Source of the DNA: Leishmania donovani
Taxonomy: Eukaryota > Euglenozoa > Kinetoplastea > Trypanosomatida > Trypanosomatidae
DNA: 64,000 bases
Reading direction: 5' to 3'
Assembly: GCF_000227135.1 (NCBI RefSeq)
Contig: NC_018243.1
Span: 612,600 to 676,599 of the forward strand
Shown: positions 19,707 through 27,921 of the stretch, piece after piece
How positions within the stretch are numbered: position 1 is the first letter of the stretch
Layout of the letters: each line of letters starts with the position of its first letter
Notes under the pieces: model-generated
Databases searched by the model: none
Told to the model about the DNA's origin: nothing
Seen by the model: only the letters and a program-made list of their open reading frames with translations
Made by a program: the position numbers and the translations under genes

Positions 19707-22700
19707 CTACTGAGCGTCTTCGGCCACCGACATTCCTTTCGCGGCACCAAATAAGGGCGCCGCTACGGCACCCGGCTGGGCCGCTGTGGCAGCTGCCACG
19801 TCCTCAGTCTTTGTCATGTCTGTGGCGGACTCGCTGTCCCTGCCGCTGGCGTCGTCTTCGTCGGCAGCCACTGCATCGTAGACGTCGTGCCGCCTTCGTT
19901 TCTTCTCGCCGTGACCGTGGTGATGGCGCCGCTTCCATCCGCGCTCCAATTTGTTATCGCAACCCTCCGCCGCAGGGCTCGGACTGAGCACCGCCCGCTC
20001 ATCACCGTCCTCCACCTCGGAAGCTAATTTGGAGCCATCTCGCTGGCTCGTGTCGCCGGCGGACGTCGCTGTTCGACGCTGACGACGTGATCTGGAGTCT
20101 GGAGAGCGTGTGCTGATGGTCTCATCCGCGACCGCCGTGAACTCTTCCCGCTTCGCGTCGCTGATATTCTCATGCGAAAGCGGTATTGCCGTGTAGCTCA
20201 TCAGATGCGGCATCCCTTTCTCCTCAATGTACGTGTAATCGAGTGTGCTCAGGTTGAACAACGCGCGCGTGCAGCGCAGCGAAACTTCAAACCCGAGATA
20301 GGACTGCGCCCCACTCAGCATGCCATTCTCTACCTCAAGCTGAAGCACGGACGCGGCACGGGCATCTTGCGCCTTTGCAAACGAAGGATTGAAAAAGTCG
20401 TACACGATGCGATCACACACGGCATAAAGCGGCGCGTGCGTTTTCTCGCCGTTGACGAGCACCTCTCGCATCAGCAGTAAAAATGCGACGTTGAAGAAGA
20501 CGCTCTCACAGTTATGGCGCACCAAAGTGTCCATCAGAAATGTCAATGCGATGTTAACGTCTGCGTCGTTCACGCGCCAGTGGCGGAGAGTTGAGTACAC
20601 GAGGCTGATGTTTTTCGGCGATGCCAGACGATGAAAAAAGCCGCTAACGGCCACTTCCCGCTCAGAGCTCATTGTCGACAAGGCGGTGCGGTCACTTGAG
20701 GCGATGGAGGAAGGTCGCCCTTGTGATGTGGCCCTCTTTGACGGTCCCAGCCCGTCGCCGTCCACGGACGCGCTACCACCCACAGGTTCGAATGCCGGCT
20801 CGGGAAGATCTGCAGCTGCAGAGGGCACCTTTTGCTCCAAAGCGACACTGCTCTGCACGCTCGCTTCAAAGTCAGGCCGCCACGTGTTGTCATCGCCTTT
20901 TTCGTCGTCGATCATGTCTGCCATGCCCCGCAGCATCTCCTCAGAGAGATCCTCCAAAGCAGCAGAGTCGACACTCTCGTTGTCGTCTTGGTTCTCTGCG
21001 CCACCCATATCTTCCGCCTCGTCCGCCGGCGCTGTCTTCTTTTGCTGCTTGGAACGCTTCGGAAGAAGGAGGTTTCCCTTGTAGCTGCATTTTTCCATCA
21101 GCTGAAAGACCGAAAACGTGAAAAGTGTGAATACTTGCGCTTTGCGAATTGCAATGACCCGTCTCGAGTACTCAGACAGCAAGCCGAATACGGCCTTGAT
21201 ATTCTCTTCCTTGTAGAGGACAGAGGACGCCAGAGCGTGAGCGGCAACCTGCACGGCAGGATCGGCAGCTATCTCGCCCTGCAGCAGCGAATTCAAAAGG
21301 AGAAGTATTTCGGCCAAATACCCCACAGCAATCGAGATATCCTCACGACGGCGAATATCTTTGCAATCGAGGAAGGAGCGCAGGACAGAAAATCCTAACT
21401 CCACGTAGTCCAGTGAAATAATCGCCGAGACACTTTGCCACTGCTGCGGAAACACAACCAGAAACGACTGCTTCTCCGTTTTAAGCTGCTCAGTGATAAG
21501 CCTAACGTACCGTAGAATACACCGACATATTGTCATGTAGTGCAGCACGTTACCCAGGTTTTGGTACATGGCGGTGTCGAGAGGCGACGTTACCTCCACT
21601 GTCTCGCCAGACCCCTTGTATCCCACAACGACCTCTTTATGCTCCTTCGTGGCGCTCTCGACAGCCGCGGCAGCATCTTGTAGTTTGCTGAATGTCATCA
21701 CGCTCAGCGGTTCGAAACCAACGCTCAAAAAAGCGCTGTTTTGGTGCGAAAGCTGTATTTTCGTGGGCAGTGGAATGTTACACTGCGGCGTGAGGTCTTG
21801 GTACATGCCCTTGACAAAGCGGCCACGCTTGCGCAGGTCAACATCTTTCATCGCCTCCAGTGGGTCTTTTCGCCGTGGCCCTAGCAAGGAAAAGACAGTG
21901 CCAATGGCTCGGCCACCTGTCACGCTTCCAGACGAAGCACGGACAAGAATTCCATTGGAAGTGACGGCCCCATTGCGGCTACGAGCCACAAAACGCCACT
22001 TGTCGCTCGCTTTCTTGCAGTCACGAAAATGCTGGCCGTTTAGCAGTGTAGAAAGCACTCGGTCTGGCGAGGAGTCACTCGTGTGGCCCAGCATTGTCAA
22101 ATGTGCCAGCTCCTCTGCGGGGACACACCAGATAATGCTTGCCATTGCAGCCAAAACAAGGCAGTTCCACTTCCAAAGCTGTTCATCGCTTTCCAGGAGA
22201 TTGTTGACTTGCTTTTCAAACTCCTGGTCAAGGGCTCTGTGCATCATATCCGAGGATCGCGATGCGGGCACAGAGTCATCATCTTCGAGACCGACATCAC
22301 TCCCTTCCTCCTCCAGGTGAATTTCATCCCTCACCTGATCTAATTTGAGGCTCACGCCACTTGTATCTTTTTCATGGCCCTCATTCTTTCTACCGTCTAA
22401 ATTGTTCACGGCCTCGTTGCTTGAATCACTATTTGCAGCCGCGTTGATGCCGTGAATCCGGGAGTAATTCTGGTTTATCACCACTAGAAGGAGCTCGACG
22501 CCGTGGTTTCGACAGAAAGCACCAATAATTCGCTCTGTGTTCGTTGGGTGTCCATCCAGCAAGTACGTGATTACCGTGAGAACAATTTCAAGAATAATGA
22601 CATCCTCACGGTGCAGCTCGCCTGTTGTTCGCTTTTCTGCAATAGGTGCTACGCACTGCACTAGCAACGCAAAAAACTCGTCTGTGCCACAGCGCGTTTT

Positions 22701-23159
22701 TATCTTTTGCAGCATATCTTTCTGGAGAACCTCGTTTGCAGAAAAGCGCGGTATCGGTAGCAGCATTACCGCCAACAGCTTGAGGAGCTGGGGAAGCAGT
22801 GTGTCACTGAAGCTCATTCCATGCGCCAAGAGCAACGGTACCACCAGCTTTTCTGCCACCATCATTTCGCACATAAATATGAATTCTGTACGACTCACGT
22901 CGCCTCCGGCAAGCTGAGCTTCAGCGTCGTCATTATCGTAGTCAAAGTCCTCATCAGTGGTTTCATTGTAGATCTGACGCTCTCGAAGTGCCTCGATGCG
23001 CTCTACAACGCGAGTGCGCTCGCGCAAGAGTCGATTGCGAAGCAGTTTCGCCGCCGCGCATGCCTCAAAAATGCTAGACAAAGAAGGAACTCGGTCGAGA
23101 GAAATGGCCAGAGCATCCACAGAAAGAAGGATTTGTCGTTTCACTGCTTCTGCAGACAT
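19707..23159 (-). CDS. Timeless/Tof1/Swi1-like replication fork protection protein
   Basis: The protein has 1150 residues, close to the length of human TIMELESS. After an acidic patch (DEDFDYDNDD near 69-78) comes a helical domain (about 88-235) with the Timeless N-terminal pattern: a leucine-rich LPQLLKLLAVMLLPIP segment, a bulge, then FFALLVQCVAPI and VIILEIVLTVITYLL. A second helical block (about 540-690) and one reading NISLVYSTLRHWRVNDADVN match the Timeless order, where a late helix pair with a conserved N is typical. The C-terminus (about 1040-1150) is charged and basic (GEKKRRRHD), probably nuclear and disordered. Known role: with Tipin, stabilises stalled forks and couples helicase to polymerase. 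It is the first minus-strand gene beside the strand-switch region. The family call comes from pattern recognition of a diverged sequence. Confidence 0.8.
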   Translation of the reverse strand: MSAEAVKRQILLSVDALAISLDRVPSLSSIFEACAAAKLLRNRLLRERTRVVERIEALRERQIYNETTDEDFDYDNDDAEAQLAGGDVSRTEFIFMCEMMVAEKLVVPLLLAHGMSFSDTLLPQLLKLLAVMLLPIPRFSANEVLQKDMLQKIKTRCGTDEFFALLVQCVAPIAEKRTTGELHREDVIILEIVLTVITYLLDGHPTNTERIIGAFCRNHGVELLLVVINQNYSRIHGINAAANSDSSNEAVNNLDGRKNEGHEKDTSGVSLKLDQVRDEIHLEEEGSDVGLEDDDSVPASRSSDMMHRALDQEFEKQVNNLLESDEQLWKWNCLVLAAMASIIWCVPAEELAHLTMLGHTSDSSPDRVLSTLLNGQHFRDCKKASDKWRFVARSRNGAVTSNGILVRASSGSVTGGRAIGTVFSLLGPRRKDPLEAMKDVDLRKRGRFVKGMYQDLTPQCNIPLPTKIQLSHQNSAFLSVGFEPLSVMTFSKLQDAAAAVESATKEHKEVVVGYKGSGETVEVTSPLDTAMYQNLGNVLHYMTICRCILRYVRLITEQLKTEKQSFLVVFPQQWQSVSAIISLDYVELGFSVLRSFLDCKDIRRREDISIAVGYLAEILLLLNSLLQGEIAADPAVQVAAHALASSVLYKEENIKAVFGLLSEYSRRVIAIRKAQVFTLFTFSVFQLMEKCSYKGNLLLPKRSKQQKKTAPADEAEDMGGAENQDDNESVDSAALEDLSEEMLRGMADMIDDEKGDDNTWRPDFEASVQSSVALEQKVPSAAADLPEPAFEPVGGSASVDGDGLGPSKRATSQGRPSSIASSDRTALSTMSSEREVAVSGFFHRLASPKNISLVYSTLRHWRVNDADVNIALTFLMDTLVRHNCESVFFNVAFLLLMREVLVNGEKTHAPLYAVCDRIVYDFFNPSFAKAQDARAASVLQLEVENGMLSGAQSYLGFEVSLRCTRALFNLSTLDYTYIEEKGMPHLMSYTAIPLSHENISDAKREEFTAVADETISTRSPDSRSRRQRRTATSAGDTSQRDGSKLASEVEDGDERAVLSPSPAAEGCDNKLERGWKRRHHHGHGEKKRRRHDVYDAVAADEDDASGRDSESATDMTKTEDVAAATAAQPGAVAAPLFGAAKGMSVAEDAQ

Positions 23160-24027
23160 GGTTCTGTTTTTTTTTTAGATGTAGTGTATGGGTGTGAAGT
23201 AAAATGGAGGATGAATAGTCTATAAGGCGGTCGAGGTGCTCTGCATTCTTGAATATGGGCAGTTGTCTGCAACACCCTGCAAGCCACTTAATTCTCCTGC
23301 AGCCGTCTCAGCCTTCAACGACGATACGAAAAAAAAAAAAAGATATATATATGTATATAGTACATATTATTAAAGAGGTGCAAGCATATAAGAAAAATGA
23401 AGCATTCAAGTTAAGGTGACATCTCAATTCACGAAAGCTGCGTTCAATAGAGCTAAAGAAATGATTGTCATGCACGAGCATGCGGCAAGACAAAAAAATT
23501 CATACTAGCAAGGCATTTCATTCTGTTTCACCTCAGTGAAAGTGGTGGGTTTCTTCGCGCAGTCCGAGCAGCACATGCGTGGGTTACCGCATCGCAGACC
23601 GCTTAGGTTCTCTATTTTTCTCATTAGTGAAATGCGGACACATATTGCGTCTTTTATGAAAAGCCCTTTTTTTTTCACAACAAAAACAATGTGCCAAGAT
23701 ACTTGGCATCGATGCACATCCATTCTAGAGGGGGAAAAGGCGCAAATTGGCGCAGAACGGTACTGACTGAAGAGATTTCAACAAGATCAAATCAAACCTG
23801 CGAAGACCGGCCATCGCCTGTGTCCGTGACACTTTGAATCAATTGCAGGTGGTGTATTTGCCAGCAATGCCGAGAAAAGAGATTTCTTTTCGCTTAGCGT
23901 ATTATTCCGGTAGAGCATTGGTAGCAGCAGACAAAAAAGCACCGCAGCTTTTCACCTTCGTAGAGCAAGCGAAGCTACGCAGCAACGGATTCCCTCAGGA
24001 AAAAAACGAAAAGACAAGTGGACTTTT

Positions 24028-24405
24028 TCAGAGAGGGAGAAACTTATGGCTAGAAGAGTGGGACACTCGCTGCTGTCGCTTATCAGCTTTAATCTGGCGC
24101 AGGACGTTTTGTGAAGCCAATTGAGAATAATTGGTGCTTCGCCTAGCGCCGCGGAGCTCTTGCTGAACAACCTTAGAATCAAACACGTTGTAGGTTCGGC
24201 GTGTGGTATTACCGTTCACTTCGTTCATCATCGCCCTCTCGTGAAAAGGTGTCCGAACGCGCTTGTTAAATTGTGTGCCGGTGAGGCGACCGTCTGCGCG
24301 ACCTTTTCGCCAAAGCACCGCCCTGCGAGCACCTGCGGCGAAGTAGTTCTTGAAACACATGAAAATGCACTGGGGGATTTGGAGGGCAAGCGGAGGGGAG
24401 GACAA
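24028..24405 (-). CDS. Weak candidate ORF in the strand-switch region
   Basis: 125 codons, starting MSSPPLALQ. Composition is fairly balanced (N, R, T, Q and K throughout, few repeats), unlike UTR ORFs elsewhere in the window. There is no recognisable domain, and the start lies within a pyrimidine-rich stretch that would more naturally be a splicing signal. Probably not a gene, but not excluded. Confidence 0.12.
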   Translation of the reverse strand: MSSPPLALQIPQCIFMCFKNYFAAGARRAVLWRKGRADGRLTGTQFNKRVRTPFHERAMMNEVNGNTTRRTYNVFDSKVVQQELRGARRSTNYSQLASQNVLRQIKADKRQQRVSHSSSHKFLPL

Positions 24406-25057
24406 GGGAAGGTGGAAAGTCGAGCATGATGCAGTAAAGGATAGTTTCTATGCCCTTTGAACCGACACGGCCTGACTTCATTAGCGGCTGTGTGGTGCTC
24501 TCGACACGTGGGTGCAGTAGCACGCACGGCCTCTTTGCGCCTGCTATTGCTGATTGAGCAACCGTTGAGATCTTGGTTTTTTTTTTTCGCACGACGCCAA
24601 CAGAGCCTCATTTGTTTTGAGCATTGCAGCGATGCTTCTGTCAATCACCAATTCGACTGTAGAAGGAAAGGAACACAAAGGAAGAGCCGAAGACGTCAGG
24701 GGGGGGCAGAAATATTATCACTGCAAGCACAGAGTTGAGTAGTCGACGCGAGAGGCTGCCGCCGCCTCACATTCGCAGGATATTCCCTCTTCCTATCGTT
24801 TTGCTCTCGCAAGCGGCCTCGACTTTTCCAATGCCCTAATGACAGTTGTGCCAAACTTTACAAGGTGCGCAGCTCTCAGACAAGAAGCAAAAGCAGGAAT
24901 GCAAGTTGCTCAGAAGGACTGCCGCTATACTCTTTGTAGATTAGCTGCAGAAGCCTTGTTTTGGGAGGCACCACGTTGCTCCTAACACCTCTTTTATACG
25001 TCCGGCACTTCTCATAAAGCTATTGGGGCCCACAAGCTGGGCAATCTGCCTTTGGTA

Positions 25058-25997
25058 TCAATGATTGGAGCAGGGACGTTGCATTCGAATGTAGACAATA
25101 GTAAAGTGGTGGATCGTACCCTCAACCAAGCGCCTTTGCCCCCCCCCTCCCGCTGTTTTCACAGCAGTGCTTGCTTGTCTATTTTTTTTTGACTCAACCT
25201 CGTTTTTCGTTTTCTTTGGGGATCGCTGTCTCCTTCCGCTGCACGATGCCATGAAGAATCTGTTACTCAAACCCCTTTTCAACATCAGGTCGCACTTGTT
25301 CTCCCGCAATAATTGGTATTCACTATGGACGTCGAGATTGCCGTAAAATACATCTACGCCGCCATACTGATGGTCTTTTCCGTCGTCACTGTTGAGGGGT
25401 CCAAAGCTTCCACTGACGGCGCTGCAAAGATGCGACGCATGCTGCGGAAGTTCATGTAAGCCGTTCTCCAGGTTGTCGACTTGCAGCGTCATACAACAGA
25501 GGATGGGTATGTAGTGTCCGCCTCTGTTGCCACGAGTAGAGCAAAACAAACAAAACAAAAAACATCGCCACCGCGTGCGCTGCTTTCCTTTTCCACCGAT
25601 GGTGAGCATCATATCTATTTGTATGTGAGTGCATATCGGTAGTGTAGATGGCTTTTATGACATCCGAATCACAGTAAGAACCTTTTTGTATTACCATATC
25701 AGTGTACGACGTATAGCAAACATTACTCTTGTCCATGCCTGCATTGCTTTGTAGTGCCGGATCACACTCTCCGAACAGACATCCATTGAGCAGATTCTGG
25801 CCAACGCAGCTTGGTCCCTCCAGCAAACTCCACTCGCTTTTGTCTTTTGACCCCTCTTCATCGGCTTGGAGGGCATGCTCCATATATCTAGTTGGGATGA
25901 TCCCAGGTTGAGCTGTGCTCTTTCTCTTTCGTCTCTCCATCTTTGATCCTGTTTCTGCGTTTCCACACACATTGGATTCTTTCAGAGAACCAAGCAT
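25058..25997 (-). pseudogene. Possible frameshifted minus-strand gene in the strand-switch region
   Basis: Two minus-strand ORFs overlap in different frames: 25452-25997 (181 codons) and 25058-25612 (184 codons). The first has balanced composition and one hydrophobic segment (AVAMFFVLFVLLYSW) near residue 150. The second continues with protein-like sequence (for example YGGVDVFYGNLDVHSEYQ). A single frameshift in the shared 25452-25612 stretch, which includes a T6 run on the minus strand, would connect them. Against this, the first ORF begins 14 bp from the ERO1 ATG and overlaps the ERO1 pyrimidine tract, so its first ~30 codons cannot be judged. I recognise no family. It could be a decayed gene, a sequencing error or chance. 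Confidence 0.22.
25915..25985 (+). promoter_or_regulatory. Predicted trans-splice acceptor for ERO1
   Basis: A long C/T tract (CTCTTTCTCTTTCGTCTCTCC and onward) ends in TTTCAG with the AG at 25984-25985, 26 nt before the first ATG at 26012. It marks the start of the plus-strand cluster. Confidence 0.65.
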
Positions 25998-26011
25998 TTT
26001 CTGTTGTGCGC

Positions 26012-27343
26012 ATGTGTCGAATGAATATCGAGGTTACTATTAAGTGCGCTTGCAGTGTGCTTCTCGTCTTGTTCCTTGTTTTCACGCACGAGACACCGAA
26101 ACCAACAGCTGGCCCTGCTGTCAACTTCAACCCCGTGAGGTCTCGGATCGTGCTGAACACTACAAAGCTGGACTACGGGTATTGCCACTCCTCCCCTGCT
26201 GAGATCGACGAGGGCACTAAATCACTTCTCGACATTCTCAACCGTATTACAGTATCACCTTACTTTCGCTATTTCAAGGTCAACAGCGCAAAGCCGTGCC
26301 CTTACTGGGCAGTAAGCCTTTTGTGCACCAGCGCCGAAAACACCTGTGATGTGTGCAAATGTGACGAAAATTCCATCCCGGAGGCCCTACGCGCCGATGA
26401 GGATATGAGCGAGCTCAACACCCCCGATGGCAGCGTTGCGAAGACAGTGCTGCAACCTGTGAACCTTGACGACTGGGGAGATTGGCTGAAAGCAGACGAC
26501 GGGGCGGAGTACGTGGACCTGGCATCCAATCCCGAGGGCAACACAGGATACTCTGGCCCTCTTGCAGCGCAGGTGTGGCGCGCCATCTATGCCGAAAACT
26601 GCTTGTCGTCGGACAAAGACGGAACATGTCAGGAGTTGTCCATCCTGCGGACGCTGTTGAGCGGACTGCACATGTCCATCAACATCCATGTCTGCACAAG
26701 CTTTTACAAGGACCCCGAGCTTTCTTCACCGCAACGCAATGCTGGCATTTACAACAACCCAAATATTTCTTTCTTTCCAAACTGCCAGATGTACAACAAG
26801 CGTATCGCACCGTTTCCTGACTTTGTGGGCAACTTGTATATTCTTTATCAGTTCACCCTTCGTGCACTCGCCAAGTCAAGGTCGTTCTTCACAAATGATG
26901 TCAGCATCTTCAACACGGGTGCTAGAGGTGAGGCAACGCTTACTGACCTGCAGCTTCATGACAACATCAAAGAGCTGTTCAACTCACGCCTTATATGCTC
27001 TCCCACCTTTGATGAGGGGGCGTTTCTTGAGTCTGAGAAGGGTCGGTCCCTGATCCCCCAGTTTAAAGCGATGATGCTGAACGTGACCCGCCTGATGGAC
27101 TGCGTGACGTGTGAGAAGTGCCGCATTTGGGGCAAATTGGAGACTAAAGGCATTGCAGTAGCAATGAAGGTCATAATGAACCCGGAGAATGAGCGGATAA
27201 CTTTGGATAGATCGGAAATGGTGACATTGGTGAACCTTGCACGCCAGTTGGCGTTTTCGGTTCGCAACGCGCAGCGCCTGGGCTCAGTTTGCAGCGAAGA
27301 TGATTGCGCGAGAGGGTTGTCAAGGCCGCGCCCATCCCAATAG
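26012..27343 (+). CDS. ERO1: Endoplasmic reticulum oxidoreductin 1 (ERO1)
   Basis: The protein has 443 residues from the ATG at 26012; an ATG at 26021 is an alternative. An N-terminal hydrophobic segment (about 9-24) serves as signal or anchor. The FAD-linked active site C364-V-T-C367-E-K-C370 followed by RIWGKLETKG is diagnostic, as are RYFKVN with PCPYW (about 86-99), WRAIYAENC (189-197) and SGLHMSINIHV (217-227), which bind FAD in the family. ERO1 re-oxidises protein disulfide isomerase in the ER lumen and passes electrons to oxygen. Oddities: the outer cysteine cluster is C105, C112, C115 and C117 rather than the usual spacing, and the cysteine-rich N-terminal segment of animal and yeast ERO1 is reduced to a single C58. 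It is the first plus-strand gene after the strand switch. Confidence 0.93.
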   Translation: MCRMNIEVTIKCACSVLLVLFLVFTHETPKPTAGPAVNFNPVRSRIVLNTTKLDYGYCHSSPAEIDEGTKSLLDILNRITVSPYFRYFKVNSAKPCPYWAVSLLCTSAENTCDVCKCDENSIPEALRADEDMSELNTPDGSVAKTVLQPVNLDDWGDWLKADDGAEYVDLASNPEGNTGYSGPLAAQVWRAIYAENCLSSDKDGTCQELSILRTLLSGLHMSINIHVCTSFYKDPELSSPQRNAGIYNNPNISFFPNCQMYNKRIAPFPDFVGNLYILYQFTLRALAKSRSFFTNDVSIFNTGARGEATLTDLQLHDNIKELFNSRLICSPTFDEGAFLESEKGRSLIPQFKAMMLNVTRLMDCVTCEKCRIWGKLETKGIAVAMKVIMNPENERITLDRSEMVTLVNLARQLAFSVRNAQRLGSVCSEDDCARGLSRPRPSQ

Positions 27344-27921
27344 GCTCTTTAGCCATGAGAGTGTCAGACTATTTGCCTTTTTGCTTGCCAGGCATCTGCA
27401 AATCAGATTTGCTTGGCTCTGGTGCACGTGTAACCTGTGTCGTGCGACTGCGTGGTGCTTGAACTTTCTTCGCTGAAGGCCTCCGCTAACCTTGCAGGGT
27501 GGGCTGTAAGTAGTTTTGGCTTTTTTTCCCTTGAGCTCGAAAATGAGCCTCTCACGATAGAAAGCGAAGGAGCATGGAACTGAGAAATGCCTGGACGTTT
27601 CGAAGTGCACACCCGTGTGTGTGTCGCGTACCCTGAGGATACAGAGGTCACCAGCCGAAGTTGTCTCTGCCTTGCTCGCACGGCTGCATGACATTTGGAG
27701 CATAATCCTTGCTTCTCTACCTCTTGCACCTGCCCACGTCGTCACACTCATCACCGCTCGCCGCACTAGTACATTTTCCTTCTTTTTTTTCGTTGTTCAC
27801 TGTCTCCTGCTTCTAGTGAGTAACTTTACCGCGGCACAAGTTTCATCCGCTTTCAAGCCGTGCAGTAAAATAGACTTAAATGACATCATAGACGCTCACC
27901 CTTCTGTATCCCACGCACAAC
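27344..27921. other. ERO1-DNA polymerase alpha intergenic region
   Basis: It holds the ERO1 3' UTR and the splicing signals of the polymerase gene. A T-rich tract lies at 27776-27790. No ORF is supportable. Confidence 0.7.
27772..27816 (+). promoter_or_regulatory. Predicted trans-splice acceptor for DNA polymerase alpha
   Basis: A T/C tract (TTTTCCTTCTTTTTTTTCG and onward) ends in CTTCTAG with the AG at 27815-27816, about 105 nt before the ATG. Confidence 0.6.

Larger units (their letters stand above)
23160..26011. promoter_or_regulatory. Divergent strand-switch region, predicted RNA polymerase II initiation zone
   Basis: All clear genes to the left are on the minus strand and all to the right on the plus strand, so transcription diverges here. 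Composition is visibly more AT-rich than the rest, with A13 at 23328-23340, an ATATATAT stretch at 23343-23352, T runs at 23657-23675, 24577 and 25181, a G run at 24700-24707 and a C run at 25140-25148. In Leishmania, divergent switches are established Pol II start sites marked by histone variants and acetylation; such marks cannot be seen in sequence. No tRNA or other RNA gene was recognised. Minus-strand ORFs in the right half are listed separately. Confidence 0.8.

Noticed and set aside
20778..20795. GGTTCGAATGCC resembling a tRNA B box
   Set aside because: It lies inside the Timeless-like coding region, and no tRNA structure surrounds it.
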